Source of the DNA: Woeseiaceae bacterium
Lineage (GTDB): Bacteria; Pseudomonadota; Gammaproteobacteria; Steroidobacterales; Woeseiaceae
DNA: 15,096 nt
Assembly: GCA_013138675.1 (NCBI GenBank)
Contig: WTCH01000021.1
Span: 1-15,096 of the forward strand
Direction of reading: 5' to 3'
Part shown: positions 6,818-14,800 of the stretch, piece by piece
Position numbering within the stretch: the first letter of the stretch is position 1
Layout: the number at the start of each line of letters is the position of its first letter
The notes under the pieces: generated by a model
What the model was told of the DNA's origin: nothing
The model's database searches: none
Seen by the model: the letters and a program-made list of their open reading frames with translations, nothing else
Program-made: the position numbers and the translations under genes

Positions 6818-7566
6818 CACAGCAATCCTTTGTCTTTAAGCGCGGTTACAAGACCTTGCACGTCATCAACCATAACGCCCTTGGCGCGCTCTGACGGCGG
6901 CTCGTACGAGCTGTGCGCAATTTGTGGGCCAGGATCAACGCCGAGTTCGGCAAACGCGATCTCGTCCAGGGGCTTTTTCTTGGCTTTCATGATGTCGGGC
7001 AATTTCACGTAGCGTGGTTCATTGAGCCGAAGATCAGCTGTGACAACTGCAGGCAGATCGACCTCGATTTTCTCTATACCAATATCGACCTCGCGCGTGA
7101 CTATCGCCTTGTCACCATCCAATTCAATTTTTGAAGCACATGTGGCTTGTGGGCGCCCCCAGAGCGCGGCGAGCATCTGCCCGGTTTGCGAGTTGTCATC
7201 GTCAATTGCCTGTTTACCGACAATAACCAGACCCGGGTCTTCACGATTGACGATTTCGTGCAGTGCCCGTGCGCAACTCAATACGTCGGGGGCGTCATCC
7301 GTTGCGATCAGGATCGCACGATCCGCGCCCATAGCGAGCCCGGTGCGCAGTTGCTGCTGCGCCTCGGACGTGCCCACCGAAACAACGACGACCTCATTGG
7401 CGCCGCCGCTTTCCTTAATGCGCAATGCCTCTTCCAATGCAATTTCATCGAAGGGGTTAATGCTCATTTTGACGCCATCGGTTTCCACACCGCTGCCGTC
7501 ACTTTTCACGCGCACACGCACGTTGTAATCAACGACCCGCTTAAGGCCGACCAGGATTTTGTCCAC
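6817..7566 (-). CDS. etfB: Electron transfer flavoprotein beta subunit
   Basis: This is the AMP-binding, partner-recognising subunit of the ETF heterodimer. I prefer the GTG at 7566: it gives 249 aa beginning (M)DKILVGLKRVVDYNVRVRVK, the usual family start and length, and a GGGAGA ribosome site lies 7 bases upstream. The ATG at 7581 would add five residues and has its ribosome site almost touching the codon. Family motifs are the AMP-contact segment AIDDDNSQTGQ and the signature VDLPAVVTADLRLNEPRYVK, followed by LPDIMKAKKKPL, which holds the recognition loop for dehydrogenases. This is a group I (beta-oxidation type) ETF. It leads the etfBA operon on the minus strand, divergent from the sulfurtransferase gene. 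Confidence 0.93.
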   Translation of the reverse strand: MDKILVGLKRVVDYNVRVRVKSDGSGVETDGVKMSINPFDEIALEEALRIKESGGANEVVVVSVGTSEAQQQLRTGLAMGADRAILIATDDAPDVLSCARALHEIVNREDPGLVIVGKQAIDDDNSQTGQMLAALWGRPQATCASKIELDGDKAIVTREVDIGIEKIEVDLPAVVTADLRLNEPRYVKLPDIMKAKKKPLDEIAFAELGVDPGPQIAHSSYEPPSERAKGVMVDDVQGLVTALKDKGLL

Positions 7567-7581
7567 GGATGGGTCTCCCAT

Positions 7582-7671
7582 GCTCCAGAGACGGAAAATG
7601 CGGGCTTCGCCCGAGAAGCGATATTGTCTCGCAGCCCATCACCGTGTACAAGACCGGTTACGCGACATGAC
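7582..7671. promoter_or_regulatory. Divergent promoter region between etfB and the sulfurtransferase
   Basis: About 90-105 bases separate the two divergent genes, so both promoters must lie here or just inside the genes. On the plus strand TTGTCT (7624-7629), a 17-base spacer and TACAAG (7647-7652) form a fair sigma-70-like pair. Transcription would start near 7659, only about 13 bases before the sulfurtransferase ATG. On the minus strand TTGTAC, 17 bases and GACAAT is a weaker overlapping candidate for etfBA. A short inverted repeat CGGGC-TTC-GCCCG lies near 7600 in the etfB leader. All of this rests on consensus matching by eye. Confidence 0.35.
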
Positions 7672-8550
7672 ATGGAATCTGCCGTGAATGACAATAAATT
7701 TTTGACCAGCGTTGAGACACTACGCTCAATCCTCGCTGACGACGACGTACGTGTCGTCGATTGTCGTTTCAGCCTCAATGAGCCCGACGCCGGGCTTCAG
7801 CAGTACCATGAGAGTCATATTCCTGGAGCAGTATTCGCTGATCTCGACAAGGACATGGCCGCGCCCGTCCAACGTGGCACAGGGCGGCACCCGCTACCGG
7901 ATCCTGCGCATTTCGCAAGGCGACTTGGAGATCTCGGAATTTCACGGCAAACACGTGTCGTCGCCTACGATCAGGCAAGTGGTGCATTGGCGGCCAGATT
8001 CTGGTGGATGTTGCGCTGGCTGGGTCACGTAAACGTTTCGCTGCTCGATGGTGGCATGGCCCGCTGGACGGAGTTTGAATTACCCGTCGAATCCGGCCAG
8101 GTCGAGTCCGAGGCTGCCGAGTTTCTTGCGGAACCCAACATGAGCCTGGTACTCACTTCCGATGAAATCGTCGCGGCGGGCGACAAACCCGAACACCTGC
8201 AACTGGTTGATGCTCGCGACAGAGCGCGATTTGACGGCCTCAATGAGCCTATCGATCCGGTGGCAGGCCATATCCCGGGAACGCTTAACGTCCCATTCTC
8301 TGCAAGCCTTAACGAGAATGGCACCTGGAAGAGCGCTAAGGACTTGCGCACATTGTGGAAAGAGGCGCTCGGGCAGAATTTTGGATCACCGTGGAGCGTA
8401 ATGTGTGGCTCGGGTGTCACCGCGTGCCACCTTGTCGCGTCAGGACTGCGTGCCGGACTGCCTGAACCTCGTGTCTATATCGGATCCTGGAGCGAGTGGA
8501 TCACTGATCCGGGCCGGGCGATCGGACCCAGGGAGCCAGGACAGGGGTAA
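7672..8550 (+). CDS. sseA: 3-mercaptopyruvate/thiosulfate sulfurtransferase (two rhodanese domains)
   Basis: This 292 aa enzyme transfers sulfane sulfur from 3-mercaptopyruvate (or thiosulfate) to thiols or cyanide. Two rhodanese domains are visible. The N-terminal one (about 10-140) is inactive: its loop reads VVAYDQASGALAARFWW with Asp in place of the catalytic Cys, as usual. The C-terminal one (about 160-285) has the active loop CGSGVTAC with catalytic Cys245. The CGSG loop points to mercaptopyruvate sulfurtransferase rather than rhodanese proper (CRKG). DARDRARFDG and AGHIPGTLNVPF are further family motifs. The open frame extends far upstream, but that part is antisense to etfB; ATG 7672 fits the usual length. 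No convincing ribosome site precedes it, so a short-leader mRNA is possible. Confidence 0.9.
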   Translation: MESAVNDNKFLTSVETLRSILADDDVRVVDCRFSLNEPDAGLQQYHESHIPGAVFADLDKDMAAPVQRGTGRHPLPDPAHFARRLGDLGISRQTRVVAYDQASGALAARFWWMLRWLGHVNVSLLDGGMARWTEFELPVESGQVESEAAEFLAEPNMSLVLTSDEIVAAGDKPEHLQLVDARDRARFDGLNEPIDPVAGHIPGTLNVPFSASLNENGTWKSAKDLRTLWKEALGQNFGSPWSVMCGSGVTACHLVASGLRAGLPEPRVYIGSWSEWITDPGRAIGPREPGQG

Positions 8551-8560
8551 TCGCCGCCAA

Positions 8561-8581
8561 TTCACGCGGAAGGCGCGTGAA
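8561..8581 (+). other. Perfect hairpin after the sulfurtransferase gene
   Basis: TTCACGCG (8561-8568) and CGCGTGAA (8574-8581) form an 8-bp perfect stem with loop GAAGG, 10 bases after the sulfurtransferase stop. No T-run follows, so it is not a standard intrinsic terminator. It may be an mRNA 3'-end stabiliser or a dyad binding site in the 103-base gap before the lipoprotein gene. No convincing -10/-35 pair for the lipoprotein gene was found in the rest of the gap. Confidence 0.4.
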
Positions 8582-8653
8582 CTTAATCCACATTCGAGTG
8601 GTCTGACTAAATCGGCGGTTTACCCCCGAAAAAAGAATCCATACACGGAGAGC

Positions 8654-9145
8654 ATGGATAACGTGTTAAGAAAAACAATTATAAAACAACTTATTACACT
8701 CGTTATTTCAAGTAGTTTAGTAGCATGCGCCTCGTCCGAAGACCGCTATGAAAGCGCCGGAGACCCGGTTGCGACGAGGGGGCACGATTGCATCTCGCAA
8801 TCGACTATCCGAGACTATCATGTCCTGGATGACAGAAATCTGATCGTCACGGCAGGGGCAAAGCGGAAATACCATGTCCAGCTGTCGAGACAGGCCTTTG
8901 GGCTTCGGTCCAACTGGAAGATCGGATTCCGGTCGCCGACCGGCAGAATCTGTACAGGAACGGGTGACGTGGTTGTCAATGACAGTTTCGGAAGCGAGGA
9001 AACTATTCGGATATCGTCGATCAAGCAAGTCGAACCGGACGAGCTGAATGCACTGCTGGTCCAGTTTGGCAAGAAGGTCCCAGAAGTTGAACGAGCCACG
9101 GCGCAAGAAGAAGTCAAAGGCGCCGAGGTAGAAGAGCTGGACTGA
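8654..9145 (+). CDS. Small lipoprotein, probably DUF6491 family
   Basis: This is a 163 aa predicted lipoprotein. The N-terminus has Arg/Lys residues, a hydrophobic stretch (11-24) and a lipobox LVAC with the lipidated Cys25; Ala at +2 suggests the outer membrane. The body resembles DUF6491: DCISQSTIRDYHVLDDRNLI (45-64), a GAKRKYHVQL strand and GRICTGTGDVVVND (97-110). Cys46 and Cys100 could pair. A further cysteine that I expect in the middle of this family (near SRQAFGL) is absent. The C-terminus is acidic (EEVKGAEVEELD). A longer open frame starts inside the sulfurtransferase gene, but ATG 8654, with GGAG just upstream and the signal sequence right behind it, is the credible start. The signal-coding bases are notably A/T rich. 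The function of the family is unknown. Confidence 0.75.
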   Translation: MDNVLRKTIIKQLITLVISSSLVACASSEDRYESAGDPVATRGHDCISQSTIRDYHVLDDRNLIVTAGAKRKYHVQLSRQAFGLRSNWKIGFRSPTGRICTGTGDVVVNDSFGSEETIRISSIKQVEPDELNALLVQFGKKVPEVERATAQEEVKGAEVEELD

Positions 9146-9207
9146 ATCGAAGACCGGTTCCCGGAAAACGATTCGGTCACGCAATCCGCAATCTCCGTGC
9201 GGACCCG

Positions 9208-9237
9208 CCCGGCCAGCCGCAAGGTTGGCCGGGTTTT
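9208..9237 (+). terminator. Strong rho-independent terminator
   Basis: CCCGGCCAGCC (9208-9218) pairs with GGTTGGCCGGG (9223-9233) over 11 bp, with one G-T wobble, around a GCAA (GNRA-type) tetraloop, and runs directly into TTTT (9234-9237). It lies 62 bases after the lipoprotein stop and should end that transcript. The 62 bases before it hold no gene that I can see. Confidence 0.9.
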
Positions 9238-9253
9238 ATATTGCCTTTATGAT
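9225..9253 (+). promoter_or_regulatory. Sigma-70-type promoter of the nuclease-helicase operon
   Basis: TTGGCC (9225-9230) matches the -35 consensus at four of six positions. A 17-base spacer leads to TATGAT (9248-9253), matching the -10 at five of six. The start of transcription would be near 9260, some 44 bases before the first gene. The -35 box is the right arm of the terminator stem described at 9208-9237. A small inverted repeat GCGTCA/TGACGC (about 9254-9270) covers the predicted start. Confidence 0.5.
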
Positions 9254-9303
9254 GCGTCAATGAATGACGCCTTCGAAACAAGCTCGAACAATACGCCTGA
9301 GCT

Positions 9304-11895
9304 ATGTACGACTGGCTGAACGAGGCACTACAGGACTCATCGCAGGTAGTTACGGCGAATCGGCGCCTGGCGCGGGTATTAACTGAGCATCATGCCGAAC
9401 AGCAGGTCGCTTCTGGCCTGTCAGCATGGCGAAGTCCGGCAATCGTGTCATGGCAGGACTGGCTGCAGGAATTGCTGGCTACGGCAGAGCTATCCCAAAC
9501 ACTGCCAACCCGCCTGAACACGCACCAAAGTCGCGTGCTCTGGGAGCGCTGTTTGCGTCGCGAGGTTTCAAGCCCCTTGCTTAATATCGCAGCCCTCGTG
9601 CGCCAGGCGAGAGACGCGTGGACACGCCTGCACGATTTCTCTGTGCCGCTCGACCAGGTTGACAGGACTGCCCAGGGGAAGGACCAGCGAATATTTGCGA
9701 GTGCCGCAAACAACTATCAGTCCATTCTGATGCGGGAAAACTGGATCGACGATGCAGGACTGGTCGGCCTTGCCGAACAGTTTGTCGTTTCGGGTGACAC
9801 AACACTTGCCGGCAAAATCACATTTGCTGGGTTCGATCGCGTAACTCCAGCGGCGGCCAGACTGCTTACCGCGGTGCAGGATGCCGGAACGAGGACCGTG
9901 GATATCGAGGTCAAGACGTCGGACCACCCTGGGCGTCTCGTGGCCTACGAAAACTCCGATGCTGAAATTCGTGCGGCGGGCGCCTGGGCACGCGAGGAGC
10001 TAGTCAACAGTTCCGGTCAGGTCATAGCGATCGTTGCATCGCACCTGGATAAAGACGCGGATCGTTGCGCGCGACTCGTGCGGGAATGCCTGGTTCCGGG
10101 CTGGCAGACGTCTGGCGGAAAATACAAAGCTGCCGTAAACGTGTCCTACGGCAAGCGGCTCAGTTCTTACCCGGCCATCGCCACGGCGCTACTTGCGTTG
10201 CGCTGGCTGCGAGATGACATTGACTCGAGGGACGTCAGCTTTCTGCTGCGCTCCGCGGCATTGGGTCAGGGCCAGCTCGGCGGACGAAGCAGATTGGAAC
10301 TTGAACTACGTCGCCAACCGCTGATGAACTGGTCACCGCAGATGATTCTGAGTGTTTTCGGGGGGCGCGGCGAACATCAGGACGGCCCCGACTTTCTCTC
10401 GCGAATCAATATCCTCAGTAAGCGTCGCGAAGGCCTTCCGGCCAGGGAATCTCCATCCGCGTGGGCCACGTTGATCGACGAGACGTTAAAGCAGCTCAAC
10501 TGGCCGGGTGAGGCAGTGCTCGATAGTGTCGAGTTTCAGCTCATCAATCGCTGGCGAGAGCTGCTCAATGACTTTGCGCGCCTGCAACTCGTAGTGCCAT
10601 CAATGACGTTGGGAGAGGCGCTTGGGCGCCTGCAGACTCTGGCGGCTGAAACCGTATTCCAACCTGAGTCCGACGGTGCACTCGTTCAACTTCTCGGACC
10701 GCTCGAGGCTGCAGGCCTGCAATTCGATCGGCTTTGGGTCAGCGGAATGAGTGCGGCGAACTGGCCACCGGCCGGGCGTCCATCGCCCCTGATTTCGCGT
10801 CAGCTGCAACGTGACTACGCAATGCCCGACGCAGACCCGGACGACACACTTGCGTATGCAGGCCGCGTTTTGCGGCGCCTCGCAGACAGTACCCGGGAAC
10901 TGGTGTGCAGCTTTCCCTTGACGGAAGGGGATGCGGAACAGAGCGCCTCGGGGCTAGTCACGAGTTTCGTTTCGGCAGCTGACGAAACCGCTGCTGAACC
11001 GGGCTGGTACGCGAAGCAGCTGGTTACTTGCGCGTCACCGCTGCCAGTCACCACGGACCCGGTCCCGCCAGTGACAATTGAGGAGTCTGTATCAGGTGGT
11101 GCAGCGACCATTCAGCGACAGATGACTGAACCCTTCTCGGCATTCGCTTACGGACGACTTGGGGTGCGCCCCGTGCCCGCTATTACGAATGGTCTACCGG
11201 CCAATATCCGCGGCAGCCTGATACACGACGCATTGTTTCGCTTGTATCGTGATTTGCCATCGCGAAGCGATATTGCAGACCTGAGCTCCTCCGATATTGA
11301 TAAGCGGCTGCCGGGAATCCTGAAGCGGGTATTCGCGAGGATGGAGTCAAGTGCGGACCCGGTACTCAGGCAATTGCTGAATCTGGAAAAACAGCGCGTC
11401 GCAATGCTGTTGCGGCAGGTCATTGCGCTCGACGCGTCTCGTGACGAGTTCGTGATCCAGCAACTCGAGGCGCCCATAGAACTCGCAATCGACCAGGTGC
11501 GACTACGTTTGCGCATCGATCGTATCGATCGGCTCGATAACGGTGAGGTCGTCGTCATCGACTACAAGACGGGACGACGCCGACAGGTCTTGAACTCGAG
11601 TCGCGAGCCCGACGACATGCAGCTCGTCGCTTACGCCTGCGGGCTGGACGATGCTGTGGCGGGGCTCGCCTACGTGAATGTGGACAGCAGGCAAGTTGAC
11701 TTGAGTGGTGCAGGGCGATTCTTCACGCCCAATCTTGACTGGGATTCGGATTTGCCGCGCTGGAAAAATGAGATTCGCGATGCCGTACTTGACCTTCAGA
11801 AAGGCGATGTTCGACTCAACGAGGCGTTGCCGATAAAGACGGGGCGATTCTTCGGCTTGCTAAGTCGAATCCGGGAGCTGCAGCATGAGCGATAA
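9304..11895 (+). CDS. AddB-like PD-(D/E)XK nuclease of a recombination/repair complex
   Basis: This 863 aa protein resembles the family named 'probable DNA repair protein' (AddB/RexB-like), which works with an AddA-like helicase to process double-strand ends. The N-terminus (SSQVVTANRRLARVLTEHH, then WQDWLQELL) is typical and has no Walker A, so this subunit is not an ATPase. A degenerate helicase-like middle contains LQFDRLWVSGMSAANWPP. The C-terminal nuclease is intact in its catalytic residues: RGSLIH with His641, RIDRIDRLD with Asp739, VIDYKTGR with Asp753 and Lys755, and QLVAYA with Gln773 and Tyr777. The iron-sulfur cysteines I expect around this domain are missing: Glu609 stands in MTEPFSAFAYGRL, and the tail reads GRFFGLLSRIRE. 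The ATG has only a weak ribosome site. The end overlaps the next gene by 11 bases. Confidence 0.85.
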   Translation: MYDWLNEALQDSSQVVTANRRLARVLTEHHAEQQVASGLSAWRSPAIVSWQDWLQELLATAELSQTLPTRLNTHQSRVLWERCLRREVSSPLLNIAALVRQARDAWTRLHDFSVPLDQVDRTAQGKDQRIFASAANNYQSILMRENWIDDAGLVGLAEQFVVSGDTTLAGKITFAGFDRVTPAAARLLTAVQDAGTRTVDIEVKTSDHPGRLVAYENSDAEIRAAGAWAREELVNSSGQVIAIVASHLDKDADRCARLVRECLVPGWQTSGGKYKAAVNVSYGKRLSSYPAIATALLALRWLRDDIDSRDVSFLLRSAALGQGQLGGRSRLELELRRQPLMNWSPQMILSVFGGRGEHQDGPDFLSRINILSKRREGLPARESPSAWATLIDETLKQLNWPGEAVLDSVEFQLINRWRELLNDFARLQLVVPSMTLGEALGRLQTLAAETVFQPESDGALVQLLGPLEAAGLQFDRLWVSGMSAANWPPAGRPSPLISRQLQRDYAMPDADPDDTLAYAGRVLRRLADSTRELVCSFPLTEGDAEQSASGLVTSFVSAADETAAEPGWYAKQLVTCASPLPVTTDPVPPVTIEESVSGGAATIQRQMTEPFSAFAYGRLGVRPVPAITNGLPANIRGSLIHDALFRLYRDLPSRSDIADLSSSDIDKRLPGILKRVFARMESSADPVLRQLLNLEKQRVAMLLRQVIALDASRDEFVIQQLEAPIELAIDQVRLRLRIDRIDRLDNGEVVVIDYKTGRRRQVLNSSREPDDMQLVAYACGLDDAVAGLAYVNVDSRQVDLSGAGRFFTPNLDWDSDLPRWKNEIRDAVLDLQKGDVRLNEALPIKTGRFFGLLSRIRELQHER

Positions 11896-14800
11896 CCAGG
11901 CGCACCTGCAGGACGACGACTACGCACGGACTGCGGCGCTCGACATCACACGCTCATTTATCGTGCAGGCGCCGGCCGGGTCCGGAAAAACCGAGTTGCT
12001 GATTCAGCGCTATCTGAAACTGCTTGGCGTGGTCTCCGCGCCAGAGGAAATTCTGGCGATTACGTTCACTCGTAAAGCAGCGGCTGAGATGCAAATACGC
12101 GTAATACGTGCGCTGCAAGCCGCGGAGGACGGAATCAAACCTGACGCACCGCACGAGCGCATCACTGCGCAAGCCGCAACAACGGCGCTGGAGCGTGACC
12201 GCGACCTCGGGTGGAGCCTGCTGCAAAATCCGCGCAGATTACGCATCCAGACGCTCGACTCGCTGAATGCCTCAATTGCTCGCGCCCAGCCATTGACCGC
12301 CGCCGGAGGCGCTGCTGATACGGCAATTATCGCTGATACGGAAATGCGGACCCTGTACCGGGATGCTGCAGCCCTGACCCTCGATCAACTGGCTGAAGAT
12401 GGCGATCTGCAGGAAGCGACTCGCGAAGTTCTCGTGCATGTCGATACCAATGCGTTCTTGTACATTGCTTACCTCGCTCGCATGCTCGCAACCCGCGATC
12501 AGTGGCTACCGTTTGTCGGCAGCGGGCTGATCAGTGCCAAAGAATCGAATGAACTGCGCAGCCAGTTTGAGGAAGGACTGGTGTACGTGGTGAGACGTCA
12601 CCTCGAGGACTTGCAAAGAGCAGTGCCACAAGGGCTCGCCGACGACCTTCTGGAACTCGGTCGCTACGCCGCAGCGAATTTGCAAGCGGACGGCAACACT
12701 AACAGCACGATCATTCGATTGGCGGAGATAAGCAAATTACCCGGTGACACTCCGGATGCGTCGACGACCTGGGGCGGTATCGCGGATTTGTTGCTAACGC
12801 AGCAAGGCGATTTAAGAAAGCGAATCAACAAGAATCAGGGTTTCCCTCCCGGCGACGATGGCCAGAAGAACGCGTTCGGCGATATCGTCGAGTCGCTCCA
12901 GAACAGTGTGGAATTTCGCGATCTGTTGCACCAGGTGCGTGAACTGCCCCCGGTCACCTACGGCGATGATCAGTGGAGCGTGTTGCTCGCGCTGTTTCGA
13001 TTGTTGCCACTTGCCGTGATGGAACTCAAGCGCCTGTTTGCTGAACGCAGTGTAACTGACCATATCGAGGTCGCGTTGAGCGCAAGTGACGCCCTGGGCA
13101 CGTCTGACGCGCCTGGAGATGTCGCATTACTGCTGGACTATCAGATCCGGCATTTGCTCGTGGACGAAATGCAGGACACGTCCAGCGCACAGTATCGGAT
13201 GATTGAGGCGCTGACCGGTGGTTGGGAAAACGAAGACGGGCGCACACTTTATTGCGTCGGTGATCCGATGCAGTCGATATATCGTTTTCGGAACGCGGAA
13301 GTAGGGCAGTTCCTGCTTGCCAAGGAATCCGGAATCGGCAGCGTCAACCTCGAAACGCTGGTGCTGCGTCGAAACTTTCGCTCAGGGCAGGTTTTGGTCG
13401 ACTGGTACAACTATGTGTTCCCGACCGTCTTGCCGCCGCGTGACAATCCTCAACTGAGTGCGGTGTCGTATGCGGCAGCCATATCGGTGCCCAACCTGGC
13501 GGGACAAGGCGAGTGCGTGGTGCACCCGGTCTACGGATCCGATGCCGGCGTCGAAGCAGACACAGGTCTCGATGTCATTCGTCAAACTTTGAACGCACAC
13601 AAGGGCGATGACATGGCCGTGCTGGTGCGTGGTCGTTCGCACCTGCCGGAGCTTCTGTATCGACTGCGGAACGCGGGCATCCCCTATCGGGCCATCGAGA
13701 TCGACCGGCTGACCGATTTGCCGGAGATCATTGACGTACTCGCCCTGACGCGTGCCCTGGTTCACCACGGCGATCGCCACGCGTGGCTCGCTTTGCTTCG
13801 TGCTCCGTGGGCCGGTCTCGACTGGTGTGATTTGCATGCGCTCGTTATGGGCAATGCCAAGGCAACAGTATGGGAGCTGATCTCTGACACGGATGCATTG
13901 GCGAGATTGTCAGACATTGGGCGTGATGCCGCTCAGCGCTTGCGCGAAACACTGACGCCAGGCGTATCGTCGTGCAGGGTCGAATCGCTGCGCGATCGGG
14001 TTGAGCGTGCCTGGCTTGCTCTCGGCGGTCCGGCGATCCTGGAGAACGACCATGCGGTCGACAATGTTTATCATTTTCTCGATGTGGTCGAGAATCTCGA
14101 AGTCGCCGGCGACTTGCCCGATGTAGCTGAGCTTGAGGCTGCGCTCGACGCCGAGCATGTGTCCAGCAACGTCAACGCGCCGCTTCAGGTCATGACAATG
14201 CACCGCGCGAAAGGACTGCAATTCGACCATGTAATGCTGTTCGGACTTGGGCGGATTCCACGCCCGCGTGATTCGGGCGTGTTGAGCTGGTTCGATAGTC
14301 CTGATGAGCATGGCAGAACGCGGAAGGTCATTTCTCCTGTCGGGCCCCGTGCCGAACTGGAAAAAGACCCGATGCATAGCTATATCGGCAAGGTCGAAAG
14401 CCAAAAAGATCGCAGCGAACTCGGTCGCCTGCTGTACGTGGCCTGCACCCGTGCACGCAAGTCCTTGCATCTGTTGGGCAATGCACGCCTGCTTAAGTCG
14501 GGCATGCGTCCTGACCGGCGCAGTTTGCTGCACCTGCTTTGGCCGATCGTCGGACAGGAGTACGAGCAATGTTTCGACGCGGAGTTACACGTCGAAAACG
14601 GTGCACAACCTGGTGTATGGCTGCTACCGACCCTGAGACGCTTCGAGGATGGTTGGTCGCCACCTGATGTACCCAGGCTTCCTGTCGAAAGTCAGGCTAT
14701 AGACGAAGGTGGCACTGCCGTGGAGTTCTACTGGGTCGGTTCCGGGGCGCGAATTGCGGGCACGCTTGTTCATCGCTGGGCGCAGCTTGCCGCGGACGGT

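Noticed and set aside
7147..7671. N-terminal extension of the sulfurtransferase reading frame by 175 codons
   Set aside because: It is antisense to the well-supported etfB and adds no recognisable domain. The rhodanese protein has its normal length from ATG 7672.
8405..8653. Extension of the lipoprotein frame into the end of the sulfurtransferase gene
   Set aside because: It would bury the signal peptide and lipobox inside the protein, and a good ribosome site precedes ATG 8654.
13910..14569. Long antisense open frame (219 codons) within the helicase gene
   Set aside because: The opposite frame carries conserved helicase motifs V and VI. The antisense product shows no family features and reflects codon bias.
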